The position numbers were made by a program, and so were the translations under genes. From Planctomycetota bacterium (GTDB taxonomy: Bacteria > Planctomycetota > J058), in contig JAHBXY010000015.1 in the NCBI GenBank assembly GCA_019636275.1, positions 1-64,000 of the forward strand: a DNA stretch of 64,000 nucleotides, written 5' to 3'. The notes beneath the pieces were generated by a model. That model worked only from the letters and a program-made list of their open reading frames with translations, searched no databases and was not told the origin of the DNA. This document shows positions 43,893 through 52,887 of this stretch, one piece after another; positions within the stretch are counted from its first letter, which is position 1; each line of letters starts with the position of its first letter.

Positions 43893-45752
43893 TCAGCGCG
43901 CCGTGCCGACCCCCGTCACCGTGTCGCCGCTGCGCCCGAGCGAGAGGCCGACGAGGTCGATCCCGGGCGGCGTCGGCAGCGGCACGCCCGCCAGCGCGCC
44001 GAGGACGGCGTCGCGCAGGGCCGGCGCGAGGGCGTGGGCGAGGCGCGGGAGCGCGGCGTCCTGGCCGGAGGCGACGTCCGCGCGCAGCTCGCCCTGGCCC
44101 GAGGGCGCGAGGCGGGCCGTCGGGCCGTGGCCGTCGACCCAGGCCGGGGCGTCGAGGGCCAGGGTCACGACGCCCAGGCGCGTCGTGCCGCCGGCATCGA
44201 CGCGGTCGATGCGCGCCTCGAGCGCGCCGACCCTCAGGGCCAGCTCGCCGAGCGGCTGGACGCGGGCGGTGGGCGGCAGCGCCGGGACGAGCTCGATCGC
44301 CAGGGCGCTCCCAGGCGGCAGGAGGGCGGCGAGGGCGGGGTCTTGCGCCACGAGCGCGTCGCGGTCGAGGGTGCCCGTCGTGCCCGGCGCCAGGAGGGCC
44401 AGGGCGGCCGCGGTCAGGCGCACGTCCAGCGCGCCGCCGCGCCAGGCGGCCTGGAGCGAGCGGTTGATGAAGTCCTGGTGGACCGCCAGCCCGACGTTGC
44501 CCGCGGCGTTGCCCGTGGGCTGCGAGGCGGCGGCCCGCGGCGTGCCGAGCACGACCGAGCTCGCCAGGCGGCCGGGAACGGGGGTGCGCGGGGCCACGTT
44601 GACGTCGAGCACGACCCGCGAGGTGCCGCCGCTCGTGGTCACGGGGCGCGGCGACCAGGCCACGGCCAGCTCGCCGCCGGTGCCGAGGGTCACCGTCTGC
44701 GTCGACGCGCGCGGGGTGGTGGTCGTCGTCGCGCCGGTGCCGCGCACGAGCGTCATGAAGCGGTCCCAGTCGAAGAAGCGGCCGGGGTCGCTCTTGTGGC
44801 TGGCGACCTCGCTGTGGGCCAGGATGTGGGCGCGGGTCTTGGGGATCCCGTAGCGGTCGCACAGGGCGCGCGTGAGCTGCGCCAGGACGCGGTACTGCGT
44901 GTCCGTCCAGTTGTTGCGCCCGGCCCAGCCCTCGTTCTCGATGCCGATCGACTGCTCGTTGTAGTTGCCCGCGTGCCAGGCGCGGTCCTCGTCGCGGACC
45001 ATCTGCGTGACGCGGCCGGCGTGGCTGAGGACGTAGTGGGCCGACACGCGCGAGGACGGGTTCTGGAACCAGGAGATGCAGCCCGCCTCGCTGCCCTCGA
45101 TCGTGTGGATGATGATGTAGCGGATCGTGCGGCCCGTGCGGCGCGTGTAGTTGCCCGAGTGGGCGGCGATGAACCGCGTCGGCGGCATGCCGTTGGGGAC
45201 GGCGCTCGACCCGCCGCTGGTCGTCTGGGTCTGGAAGTTGGCCACGAGCGGCGCGGCGGCGCCGGCCAGGGCCACCTCGGCGCCGCCGGCGATCGCCTGG
45301 TCGGCGGGGCGCAGGGGGCCCGCGATGATCGACACGTGGCGCTCGGTGCGGCCGCCTCGGCCGTCCCAGGCCTCGACGACCACGGTGTTCACGCCCGGCG
45401 AGGCCGGCACGCTGGCCTGGAAGGGGCCGGGACCCGTGGCGACCTCGACGCCGTCGACGGCCACGCGGGTCACGCCGTGGCCGTCGTCGACGACCACGCC
45501 CTCGACGGCGATCGTCGCGCCGGTGATCGCGGCGGCGCTACGGGGCGAGGTGACCTCGACCTGCGGCCCCGCGACGGACGACGGTGGCGTGGCGCCGGCG
45601 GCCGTGGAGCCTTTGCCGCCGCCGCCGCCCCCTCCACCCCCGCCGCAGCCGGGGAGGATGAGGGTCGTGGGGAAGGCCAGGGCCACGGCCGCGAGGAGGG
45701 AGAAGGTGGTCGAGCGCAGGCCGATCCGGACGTAGGTGCCGTCGTGGAGCAT
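43893..45752 (-). CDS. N-acetylmuramoyl-L-alanine amidase lipoprotein
   Basis: A 619-residue protein. The start at 45752 gives a signal ending in lipobox 'LILPGC', then a poly-Gly linker. A small Ig-like domain ('VEVTSPRSAAAITGATIAV') spans about 70-150. The amidase_2 domain follows (about 195-345): 'IRYIIIHTIEGSEAGCISWF' with the first zinc His, 'NEQSIGIENEG', and 'ILAHSEVASHKSDPG' with the further ligands. It cuts the bond between muramic acid and L-alanine in peptidoglycan. The C-terminal 270 residues are a beta-rich domain I do not recognise, ending 'LPTPPGIDLVGLSLGRSGD'; a TULIP-like fold is only a guess. Confidence 0.85.
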   Translation of the reverse strand: MLHDGTYVRIGLRSTTFSLLAAVALAFPTTLILPGCGGGGGGGGGGKGSTAAGATPPSSVAGPQVEVTSPRSAAAITGATIAVEGVVVDDGHGVTRVAVDGVEVATGPGPFQASVPASPGVNTVVVEAWDGRGGRTERHVSIIAGPLRPADQAIAGGAEVALAGAAAPLVANFQTQTTSGGSSAVPNGMPPTRFIAAHSGNYTRRTGRTIRYIIIHTIEGSEAGCISWFQNPSSRVSAHYVLSHAGRVTQMVRDEDRAWHAGNYNEQSIGIENEGWAGRNNWTDTQYRVLAQLTRALCDRYGIPKTRAHILAHSEVASHKSDPGRFFDWDRFMTLVRGTGATTTTTPRASTQTVTLGTGGELAVAWSPRPVTTSGGTSRVVLDVNVAPRTPVPGRLASSVVLGTPRAAASQPTGNAAGNVGLAVHQDFINRSLQAAWRGGALDVRLTAAALALLAPGTTGTLDRDALVAQDPALAALLPPGSALAIELVPALPPTARVQPLGELALRVGALEARIDRVDAGGTTRLGVVTLALDAPAWVDGHGPTARLAPSGQGELRADVASGQDAALPRLAHALAPALRDAVLGALAGVPLPTPPGIDLVGLSLGRSGDTVTGVGTAR

Positions 45753-45948
45753 GGTGCGGGCTCCCACAACAAAGCCCGCGCCAACGCCGCCGGGCGGCGA
45801 AACACATGGCCTGAGCGCCACTTACGCTGTCAGGCCGCCCGCCCTGAACGCGGGCTGAAAAGAGACGGATTCGATTCACGGGAAATCGTCGCGTCGCCTG
45901 GATCCGGTCGGCGTCAGGCCGGCTCCCGGTCGGCGCCGCGATCGCCCC

Positions 45949-47106
45949 TCACGACCCCGTGGGCGGTGAATCGGACGAAGCCGCCTCGAGCTCCTGGATG
46001 CGCCGCTTGAGCTCGTCCTCGATCTCGATCTGCTCCATGGAGATCTCGTCGATCTCCTGGACGACCTTGCGGTGCTCCTCGCGCCAGTGCTCGACCTCGG
46101 CCCGCGCCTCCTCGAGCGAGCGCGTCAGGCGCTCGAGCTCGCTCTCGGCGGTCGACGCGGCCTGCTGCGCGCGCAGCTCCTGCTGCGCGTCGTCCGCGCG
46201 CTTCTCGGCCTCGAGCGCGCGCGCGCGCGCCTCCTCGAGCTCCTGCTCCAGGCGGTCGCCGCGCTCGCGGGCGGCGGTCAGGGCGTCGTCGCCCGCGGCC
46301 GCGGCGGTCGCCGCCGCGCGCGCCTCGTCGAGCGCCTTCTTCAGCTCGTCGATCTCCGCCTGCAGCTTCTCGCGCGCGCGGGCGACCTCCTTCTTGGCCT
46401 GCTCCGAGCGCTCCTTCAGGCGGCCCTCGAGGTCCACGACCTTGGCCTCGGCGCCCTGCGCCCGCGTCTCGAGCTCGACCGCGCGCGTGGCGTGCTCGCG
46501 CCGGAGCTTCTCCAGCGCGCCGTCGTCGGCCTGGGGCGCCTTCGCGCGCGCCGCCACCAGCTCGCGCTCGAGCTCGCGCACCCGCTGCTCGAGCTGGCCC
46601 GCCCTGGCCGCGTCGCCGAGCGGCGTGCCCCGCGGCACGTCGAGGAACTTCTCCAGCGCCTCGCGCATGCGCCGCTCGTCGCGGAGCTGCGCCTGGAGCT
46701 GGGCCGCGTTCGCGTCGGCCGGCGCGCCCTCGAGCGCGCGGTCCCACCAGGGCTGCTCGGCGGCCGGCGCGGCCGCCGGAGCCGCCGGCGCGGGGGCGCT
46801 CGGGGCGCCGGCGGCGCCGGCGACGGCGAACTTGACCTTGGTCTTGCCGAAGTAGATGACGTCGTTGGCCCGCAGCTCGCGCCGCTTGACCTTCTCGCCG
46901 TTGACCCAGGTGCCGTTCGACGACCCGGCGTCCTCGAGGAAGAAGCGCTCGCCCTCGCGCATGATCCGCGCGTGGTTCCAGGAGATCCACGGGTCGCGGA
47001 TCGAGAGCCGGGCCGTCTTGCGGTTGCCGACGTCCACGACCTCGTCGCCCTCGATGTCGAGGACGAAGCCCTGCCGCTTGCCGCTGAGGACCTGGAGCTG
47101 CACCAT
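45949..47106 (-). CDS. FHA-domain protein with long coiled coil
   Basis: A 385-residue cytosolic protein. Residues 1-95 are an FHA phosphothreonine-binding domain with 'SISWNHARI'-like and 'DAGSSNGTWVNGEKV' motifs. An Ala/Pro linker follows (100-125), then a long heptad-rich coiled coil (about 145-370). A longer start at 47163 is possible but lacks a ribosome site; the ATG at 47106 starts at the usual FHA edge. FHA/coiled-coil proteins bind phosphorylated partners of Ser/Thr kinases, and a PP2C phosphatase gene lies 4 kb away. Confidence 0.85.
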   Translation of the reverse strand: MVQLQVLSGKRQGFVLDIEGDEVVDVGNRKTARLSIRDPWISWNHARIMREGERFFLEDAGSSNGTWVNGEKVKRRELRANDVIYFGKTKVKFAVAGAAGAPSAPAPAAPAAAPAAEQPWWDRALEGAPADANAAQLQAQLRDERRMREALEKFLDVPRGTPLGDAARAGQLEQRVRELERELVAARAKAPQADDGALEKLRREHATRAVELETRAQGAEAKVVDLEGRLKERSEQAKKEVARAREKLQAEIDELKKALDEARAAATAAAAGDDALTAARERGDRLEQELEEARARALEAEKRADDAQQELRAQQAASTAESELERLTRSLEEARAEVEHWREEHRKVVQEIDEISMEQIEIEDELKRRIQELEAASSDSPPTGS

Positions 47107-47228
47107 CCTCGAGCCGACCCCCCCCAGGCGCGCGGCGAGGCCGGGCGCGCCGCGTAAGGTCATAGCTCAGGCCGCGGCGCCTCCGCAAGCGCTGGACCGC
47201 CCCGACCTCGCCGCTCCGCCGGGCGGAC

Positions 47229-47234
47229 TATACT
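47229..47234 (+). promoter_or_regulatory. Possible -10 element TATACT
   Basis: TATACT lies 23 bases before the ATG of the LolA-like gene and is a close -10 match in otherwise GC-rich DNA. A GGAGGAG ribosome site follows at a suitable distance. No -35 match is evident. Confidence 0.35.
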
Positions 47235-47257
47235 GGGCCCCCGATCCGGAGGAGCCC

Positions 47258-48049
47258 ATGAAGCCGCGTCCCCTCGCCCGCCTCGCCCCCGCCGCCCTCG
47301 TCGCCCTGGCCGCGGCCACCGCCTGGGCGCAGCAGGACCTGACCGCCGAGCAGATCGTGCGGCGCGCCGACCGCGACCACCGCTCCCGCGACGAGCGCGG
47401 CGTGGTCGAGATGGTCCTCATCTCCGAGGCCGACGACCAGCGCCAGCTGCGCAGCATGGAGATCCTCGGCAAGACCGGGGAGGGCGACGACGACCTGAAC
47501 CTCGTCCGCTTCCTCGCCCCGCCGACGGTCCGCGGCACGGCGGTGCTCACCGTCGAGGCCACCGGCCGCGCCGACGACCAGTGGCTCTACCTGCCCGCGC
47601 TGAAGAAGACCAAGCGCATCGCCTCGACGCAGCGCACCCAGCGCTTCGCCGGGACGGACTTCACCTACGAGGACCTGCGCACGGAGAACTTCGCCGCCTG
47701 GACCTACCGCAAGCTGGACGACGCGCGCGTGGCCGATGTCGACTGCTTCGTCGTCGAGGCCACGCCGAAGGACCCGGAGGAGACCGGCTACGCGAAGCGG
47801 GTCATCTCCGTCGAGAAGGCGCGCTTCCTCATCCACAAGGTCGAGTTCTTCGACAAGCAGGGGCGACACCACAAGACGCTCGTCAACCGCGACTGGGAGC
47901 AGGTCCAGGGGCTGTGGCGCTCGCGCCAGGCGATGATGGAGGACCACCAGCGGCGCACGAAGACGATCTGGCGCTTCACCGAGCGCGCCATCAACCCGGG
48001 CCTGCCGGACGGGACGTTCACCGAGGCGAACCTCGAGCGGGGGCTCTGA
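47258..48049 (+). CDS. LolA-like outer-membrane lipoprotein-sorting protein
   Basis: A 263-residue periplasmic protein. GGAGGAG precedes the start and the signal peptide is 'LAPAALVALAAATAWAQ'. The mature part ('LTAEQIVRRADRDHRSRDER', 'LVRFLAPPTVRGTAVLTVE', 'QWLYLPALKKTKRIA', 'FAGTDFTYEDLR') fits the LolA-like family of lipoprotein-sorting proteins, often found with RND/MMPL exporters, with a half-barrel that binds acyl chains. Here no exporter is adjacent. It is followed by the 82-bp tandem array. Confidence 0.85.
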   Translation: MKPRPLARLAPAALVALAAATAWAQQDLTAEQIVRRADRDHRSRDERGVVEMVLISEADDQRQLRSMEILGKTGEGDDDLNLVRFLAPPTVRGTAVLTVEATGRADDQWLYLPALKKTKRIASTQRTQRFAGTDFTYEDLRTENFAAWTYRKLDDARVADVDCFVVEATPKDPEETGYAKRVISVEKARFLIHKVEFFDKQGRHHKTLVNRDWEQVQGLWRSRQAMMEDHQRRTKTIWRFTERAINPGLPDGTFTEANLERGL

Positions 48050-48055
48050 GACCTG

Positions 48056-48383
48056 CGATGAGTGATGCGCTCGCGAGGGGCGGGCGATCGGCACCAGCCC
48101 CGGACCGGCACGAACTGACCCGTTTCGCCCGTCCCCAACGATGATGATGCGCTCGCGAGGGGCGGGCGATCGGCACGAGCCCCGGACCGGCACGAACTGG
48201 CCCGTTCCGCCCGTCCCCAACGATGATGATGCGCTCGCGAGGGGCGGGCGATCGGCGCGAGCCCCGGACCGGCACGAACCGACCCGTTTCGCCCGTCCCC
48301 AACGATGATGATGCGCTCGCGAGGGGCGGGCGATCGGCGCGAGCCCCGGACCGGCACGAACCGACCCGTTTCGCCCGTCCCCA
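48056..48383. repeat. Four tandem 82-bp repeats, each with an inverted repeat
   Basis: Units begin at 48056 (83 bp), 48139, 48221 and 48303. Units 3 and 4 are identical over their full shared length; units 1 and 2 differ at a few sites. Each unit begins near GATGATGATGCGCTCGCGAG and holds GGGGCGGGCG that can pair with CGCCCGTCCCC at its end. The array lies between two rightward genes, 6 bases behind the LolA-like stop, and fills most of the 443-base gap. It might act as a serial terminator or a binding array; no protein-coding role is likely. Confidence 0.85.
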
Positions 48384-48492
48384 TCGCTCGCTCTGGCGGA
48401 TCGAGACGAGCGGCGAGAGGAGATGCGGAGGACGCGCGAGGTCGCCCTCCCGGACCTCTGAATCGCCTGGCACGACCCCAAGGGGAACCCAC

Positions 48493-51021
48493 ATGACCCG
48501 CGCTCGCGCCCTCGTCCTGGCCCTCGCCCTCGTCCTCGCCGGACCCGCGCTCGCCCAGGAGCCGGGCTTCCTCGGCGTGTCCATGCAGCCGGTCGTCGTG
48601 CCCGGGACGGAGCCGCCCGAGGCGCTGATCACGGTGACCGGCGTCGTGCCCGGGTCCGCCGCGGAGAAGGCCGGGCTGCGCGAGGGGGACGTGATCGTGG
48701 CCCTGGACGGCGTGCCGATCACGGCGCCGCCGGGCGAGGTCCTGCAGCGCTTCGGCGCGGCGGTGCGCGAGCGGGGCGCCGGCGCGGCGCTGACGCTCCT
48801 CGTGCGGCGCCGCACCTACACGTCGCGCGTCTACGTCGACGAGGAGCCCGCCGGGCCGCCCCAGGACGCCAGCGGCCCCGGCGCCGCCGCGCGCGTGCTG
48901 CCCGACCTCGCGGCGCTCCTCGAGGCGCATCCGGGCCGCCTCGTCTCGGTGCGCGCGCGCGTCGACGAAGGCGAGGCCGAGCGGCCGGTGGTCCTCGGCG
49001 CGCGGGCGCTCGCGCCCACGGCGGCGCTCCCGCCCAACGCGACCCTGCGCCCGGACCTCGAGGCGCTCCCGCTCGAGCCCGGGGCGGCGCTGGCGGCGCG
49101 CCTGCTCGACCGCGCCACCTACGTGGCCGAGGACGGGGAGCGGGTGCGCCTGCGCCAGCGCCTGGACGCCCTGCGCGAGCGCCTCGAGCGCGACGAGCAG
49201 GTCCACGACGCCTTTCGCCTCTCGACGGTGCGCTACCTGCACCGCGACCCGCTGCGCCTCGCCGGCGCCACGCGCCACCTCGCCTCCGCGCTGCGCGCCG
49301 TGCACGGCGACCCCGAGCGCCCGGGCACGGGCCCGCAGGGGCTCGTCGACGCGGCGCGGACCTGCCTCGACGCGGTGGGCGCCGTCGACACGCTCGAGCC
49401 GCCGCGGCCGCCGGCGCGCGTGGCCGCCGCCCCGCCGGCCGCGCGGCTCGAGGCGCAGGCGGCGTTCATCGAGGCCTGCCTGGCCCTCGGCCGCGCCCGC
49501 GTCGACCGCGCCTTCGAGCGCCTCACGCCCGACGAGCGGCGCGAGCTCGGCGAGGCGCTGCCCGGGCTGGCCGACGCCTTCGCCGGGCGCCTCTACCTGC
49601 ACGAGGACGAGGACCGCGCCCGCTGGACGCGCAACCGCGCCGCGCTGACCCTCCTCGAGCGCGTCGACCGCGGGGCGCTCCTCGCCGCGCTGGAGGCGCT
49701 CCTCCCGCTGGCCGACGCGGCCTGGCTGGCCGCGATCGAGGAGGACCTGATGGCCGCGGAGCGCGCCGGCCTGAGCCTGCCGCTCGACGGCGTCCGCGGC
49801 CGCGTGCTCTTCTGGCGTGACACGCCGCAGGGGCGGATCGTCTTCGGCGGCTCGGGCAACAACGAGTACCGCGCCGACTCGAACGGCGTCGAGCCGGTGG
49901 CGATCGTCGACCTCGACGGCCGCGACGTCTACCACGTGCGCGCGGCCGGGGCCGGGCCCGACCGGCCGGTCGCCGTGTGCATCGACCTCGGCGGCGACGA
50001 CCGCTACCAGGCGACCGCGCCCTTCGCGCAGGGCGCGGCGCTGTGCGGCGCGGCCCTCCTCGTCGACGTCGCCGGCGACGACGCCTACACCAGCAGCGCG
50101 CCGTTCGCGCAGGGGGCGGCGCTGTGCGGCGCGGCCCTGCTGATCGACGCCGCCGGCGACGACGTCTACCGCGCCCAGGTCTATGCGCAGGGGGCGGCGC
50201 TCTGCCAGGGCCTCGGGGCGCTCCTCGACGGCGGCGGCGACGACCGCCACACGGTGGGCCTCTACGGCCAGGGCTTCGCCGGGCCCGGCGCCTTCGGCGC
50301 CCTCGTCGCGCGCGGCGGCGACGACCGCTACGAGGCGCTCGGCCGCGAGGCGTGCACCTACGGCGAGCCGGGCACCTACCACGCCATGAGCCAGGGGTGC
50401 GCCGTCGGCTTCCGGCAGGTCGCCTCGGGCGGCGTCGCCGCGCTCGTCGACGACGGCGGGCGCGACGTCTACGAGGCGGGCAACTTCTCGCAGGGCGGCG
50501 GCTACTACTTCGGCTGGGGGCTCCTGGCCGACCTCGGCGACGGCGCCGACCTGTACGAGGGCTCGCGCTACTCGCTCGGCTTCGCCGCCCACTCGGCCCT
50601 GGGCTCGTTCCTCGACGAGGGCGGCGACGACCACTACCGCGGCTGGGTCGGCGCGCAGGCCGGCGCGGCCTGGGACCTCAGCGTCACCTGCTTCCTCGAC
50701 GACGACGGCGACGACATCTACGAGACCGGCCCCGGCTTCTCGCTCGGCGCCTCGGCCCACAACGGCTTCTCGCTCTTCGTCGACCGCGGCGGGCGCGACC
50801 GCTACGACGTTGGCCCGGGCCGCGCGGGACCCAACGACTACCACGGCGGACCGAGCGTCTCCGTGTTCATCGACGCCGGCGGCCAACCGGACGACTACGC
50901 CGGCGGCGGCCTGAAGGACGGCGCCGCCTCCGTCGGCCCCGACGCGGCCGTGCTCGTCGACCTGCCGGTGCCCCTGGAGCGGGCAACCGACGAGGTCCTG
51001 GAGCGGCTCCTCGGGCGCTGA
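48493..51021 (+). CDS. Exported PDZ protein with Gly-Gly-Asp-Asp repeats
   Basis: An 842-residue protein. Signal peptide 'ALVLALALVLAGPALAQ', then a PDZ domain (about 23-125; 'GFLGVSMQP' and 'GSAAEKAGLREGDVIVALDG'). A helical middle region (130-430) follows. From about 450 to 790 there are some eleven repeats of about 26-28 residues of the type 'GGDDRYxxxxxxAQGAALxG': 'LGGDDRYQATAPFAQGAALC', 'VAGDDAYTSSAPFAQGAALC', 'EGGDDHYRGWVGAQAG' and so on. The even period suggests a beta solenoid, with Asp pairs that could bind calcium. PDZ may recruit it to a periplasmic protease or C terminus. Function unknown. Confidence 0.8.
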   Translation: MTRARALVLALALVLAGPALAQEPGFLGVSMQPVVVPGTEPPEALITVTGVVPGSAAEKAGLREGDVIVALDGVPITAPPGEVLQRFGAAVRERGAGAALTLLVRRRTYTSRVYVDEEPAGPPQDASGPGAAARVLPDLAALLEAHPGRLVSVRARVDEGEAERPVVLGARALAPTAALPPNATLRPDLEALPLEPGAALAARLLDRATYVAEDGERVRLRQRLDALRERLERDEQVHDAFRLSTVRYLHRDPLRLAGATRHLASALRAVHGDPERPGTGPQGLVDAARTCLDAVGAVDTLEPPRPPARVAAAPPAARLEAQAAFIEACLALGRARVDRAFERLTPDERRELGEALPGLADAFAGRLYLHEDEDRARWTRNRAALTLLERVDRGALLAALEALLPLADAAWLAAIEEDLMAAERAGLSLPLDGVRGRVLFWRDTPQGRIVFGGSGNNEYRADSNGVEPVAIVDLDGRDVYHVRAAGAGPDRPVAVCIDLGGDDRYQATAPFAQGAALCGAALLVDVAGDDAYTSSAPFAQGAALCGAALLIDAAGDDVYRAQVYAQGAALCQGLGALLDGGGDDRHTVGLYGQGFAGPGAFGALVARGGDDRYEALGREACTYGEPGTYHAMSQGCAVGFRQVASGGVAALVDDGGRDVYEAGNFSQGGGYYFGWGLLADLGDGADLYEGSRYSLGFAAHSALGSFLDEGGDDHYRGWVGAQAGAAWDLSVTCFLDDDGDDIYETGPGFSLGASAHNGFSLFVDRGGRDRYDVGPGRAGPNDYHGGPSVSVFIDAGGQPDDYAGGGLKDGAASVGPDAAVLVDLPVPLERATDEVLERLLGR

Positions 51022-51148
51022 CTCACAGCGGCCGTCGCTTGTTCTGATGTCCACGTCCGGGCGCGCGGCTCGATGCTCCGATCCGCAGTGAGACACCTGT
51101 CGCCCTCGCTCCGGCCGCTACGCGGCCTCCGCTCGGGGATGCGCGCCA

Positions 51149-51185
51149 CCGCTCGATCTGCTCGCTTCGCTCGCAGATCAAGCGG
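51149..51185 (-). terminator. Hairpin behind the PP2C gene
   Basis: CCGCTCGATCTGC pairs with GCAGATCAAGCGG around CTCGC-TTCGCT, with one mismatch. It ends 10 bases from the stop of the leftward PP2C gene, as expected for a terminator of that gene. A second small hairpin GGCCGC-TAC-GCGGCC lies near 51115-51127. Confidence 0.5.
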
Positions 51186-51194
51186 TGAGCGCGG

Positions 51195-51917
51195 TCAGCC
51201 GACCAGCACCACGACCGCCGTGGCGTCGTCGGTGAGCCCCAGCCGGTCGGCCCGCTCGACGAGCGCCTCGGCGATCGCCTGCGGGTCGTCGCCCTGGGAG
51301 AGCGACTCCGCCACGCGGCCCTCGTCGAGCACCTTCAGCACGCCGTCCGAGCAGAGGAGCAGCCGGTCGCCCGGGCGCAGGTCGCCCGTGGTCACGTCGG
51401 GCACCACGTCCTCGCGCCGGGCGATCAGCGTGCGCGTGAGGAGGTTCTGGTTGGGGTGCGTGCGCAGCTGGTCCTTCGTGATCCCGCCCGCCTCGAGCTG
51501 CTCCCAGGCCACCGAGTGGTCGCGCGTGAGCTGCTCGAGCCGCCCGTCGCGCAGCAGGTACGCCCGGGTGTCGCCCACGTGGACGATCCACCACGCCTCG
51601 TCCACGAGCTGCAACGCGGTGAGCGTCGTCGCCATGGACCCGAGCGCCGGCTCGGCGCGCCCGCGGGCGTGGAGGGCGCGCGCGGCGCGCCCGGCGGCCC
51701 GGCCCAGCCAGGGGCGCAGGGCGTCGTCCACCGGCCGGCCGCCGGCCAGGGCCTCGTGGCAGGCCTCGACGGCCAGGGCGCTGGCGATCGCCGCGCCGCG
51801 GTACTGGCCGACGCCGTCGGCGACGGCGTAGAAGCGCCGCTCGTCGTCGCGCAGCAGCGCGTCCTCGTTCGGCCCGTCGGGGCCGGCGCGCGTCGTCCCG
51901 CCCGAGCGTGGGGTCAT
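51195..51917 (-). CDS. PP2C-family Ser/Thr protein phosphatase
   Basis: A 240-residue cytosolic phosphatase of the PPM/PP2C type, which removes phosphate from Ser/Thr residues with Mn or Mg. Motifs: 'GPNEDALL', 'YAVADGVGQYRGAAIAS', 'IVHVGDTRAYLLRDG', 'LTRDHSVAWEQL', 'LLLCSDGVLKVLDE' and 'DDATAVVVLV'. All metal-binding aspartates are present. It is divergent from the Ras-like GTPase gene. No kinase gene is in the window, but the FHA protein suggests Ser/Thr phosphorylation in this organism. Confidence 0.92.
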   Translation of the reverse strand: MTPRSGGTTRAGPDGPNEDALLRDDERRFYAVADGVGQYRGAAIASALAVEACHEALAGGRPVDDALRPWLGRAAGRAARALHARGRAEPALGSMATTLTALQLVDEAWWIVHVGDTRAYLLRDGRLEQLTRDHSVAWEQLEAGGITKDQLRTHPNQNLLTRTLIARREDVVPDVTTGDLRPGDRLLLCSDGVLKVLDEGRVAESLSQGDDPQAIAEALVERADRLGLTDDATAVVVLVG

Positions 51918-52085
51918 GACCTCAGCGTACCCCGCCGCGTCCGGTCGTGAAGCGGCGCCGGCCGCGGATTCTCGCCGGCAGGGGTGAAATGCCCGGACGC
52001 GGCGGGCGCGCCTGGCTCGGCCCGCCTGGGCATCGCCGCTCGGCCCCCGATCTGCTCACGGCTCGCGCGGAGGGAGCGCGAGCGG

Positions 52086-52793
52086 ATGGCCGATCACGAC
52101 CGCGAACGAGACGAGCTGCACCTGAAGGTGATCTACGCGGGGCCGCGCGGCGCGGGCAAGTCCGCGAGCCTGCAGGCGATCGCCAGGATGGCGACGCGGC
52201 ACGGGCGGGCGGTCGACCCGCCGCAGGCCGCGCAGGCCGCCGGGCTCGTGGAGCACGTGCAGCTCCAGCTCGGGCGCGTGTTCGGGCGGCACACCGCCTT
52301 CGCGCACGTCCTGGCGCTCCCGGCGGGCGGCGCGCTCGCGCCGACGACGCGGCTCCTGCTGCGCTCGGCCGACGCCGTCGTGTTCGTCGCCGACGCCAGC
52401 CCGGGGCGCGACCGGGACAACGCCCAGGCGCTCGAGCACCTCGAGTCGGCGCTGCGGCGCGAAGGCCGCGACCTGTGGTCGCTCCCGCTGGCCTTCCAGT
52501 GGAACAAGCGGGACCTGGGCGACCCCTCGCTCGGACCGGCCGACAAGCCCCGGCTGTGCCGCGGGCGGCCCTTCGTCAGCACGCGCGCCGACCGCGGGGA
52601 CGGGGTCGTGACTGTCTTCCAGCGCGTGTGCCTCCCCGCCCTCCGCCGCGCCGGCGAGGCGCACGGCCTGGCCCCGGGCGCCCGCGCCGCCGGCTCCGCC
52701 CGGCCGACCGCGCCGGCCGAGGCCGCGGACCCGGCGCGGCCCCACGTCCTCGGGCGGCTGTTCGAGCGGGCGCGCGCCATGTTCGCCCGGTGA
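52086..52793 (+). CDS. MglA-like small Ras-type GTPase
   Basis: A 235-residue P-loop protein. 'VIYAGPRGAGKSASLQAIAR' is the P loop, 'ADAVVFVADASPGRDRDNAQ' follows the strand of the MglA/Arf-like group, and 'AFQWNKRDLGD' is the guanine-specificity NKxD motif. The G3 motif, usually DxPG, appears as 'LPAGG' without the Asp, so hydrolysis may be altered. The C-terminal 50 residues are Ala/Pro-rich and then basic. A GGAGGGAG site supports the start at 52086. In Myxococcus MglA sets polarity; here only the family is clear, and no MglB/roadblock gene is adjacent. Confidence 0.78.
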   Translation: MADHDRERDELHLKVIYAGPRGAGKSASLQAIARMATRHGRAVDPPQAAQAAGLVEHVQLQLGRVFGRHTAFAHVLALPAGGALAPTTRLLLRSADAVVFVADASPGRDRDNAQALEHLESALRREGRDLWSLPLAFQWNKRDLGDPSLGPADKPRLCRGRPFVSTRADRGDGVVTVFQRVCLPALRRAGEAHGLAPGARAAGSARPTAPAEAADPARPHVLGRLFERARAMFAR

Positions 52794-52887
52794 CAGGAGT
52801 CCGGCCTCGCAGGCCGGACACGTGCCTTCTCGCCCGTCGCTCGCCCCCGTAGCCTGGGGGCCTCGTGCGACCCGGGGAGGGGGGACG

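Noticed and set aside
48056..48383. CRISPR array
   Set aside because: The repeats are contiguous 82-bp units with no variable spacers and no cas genes are near.
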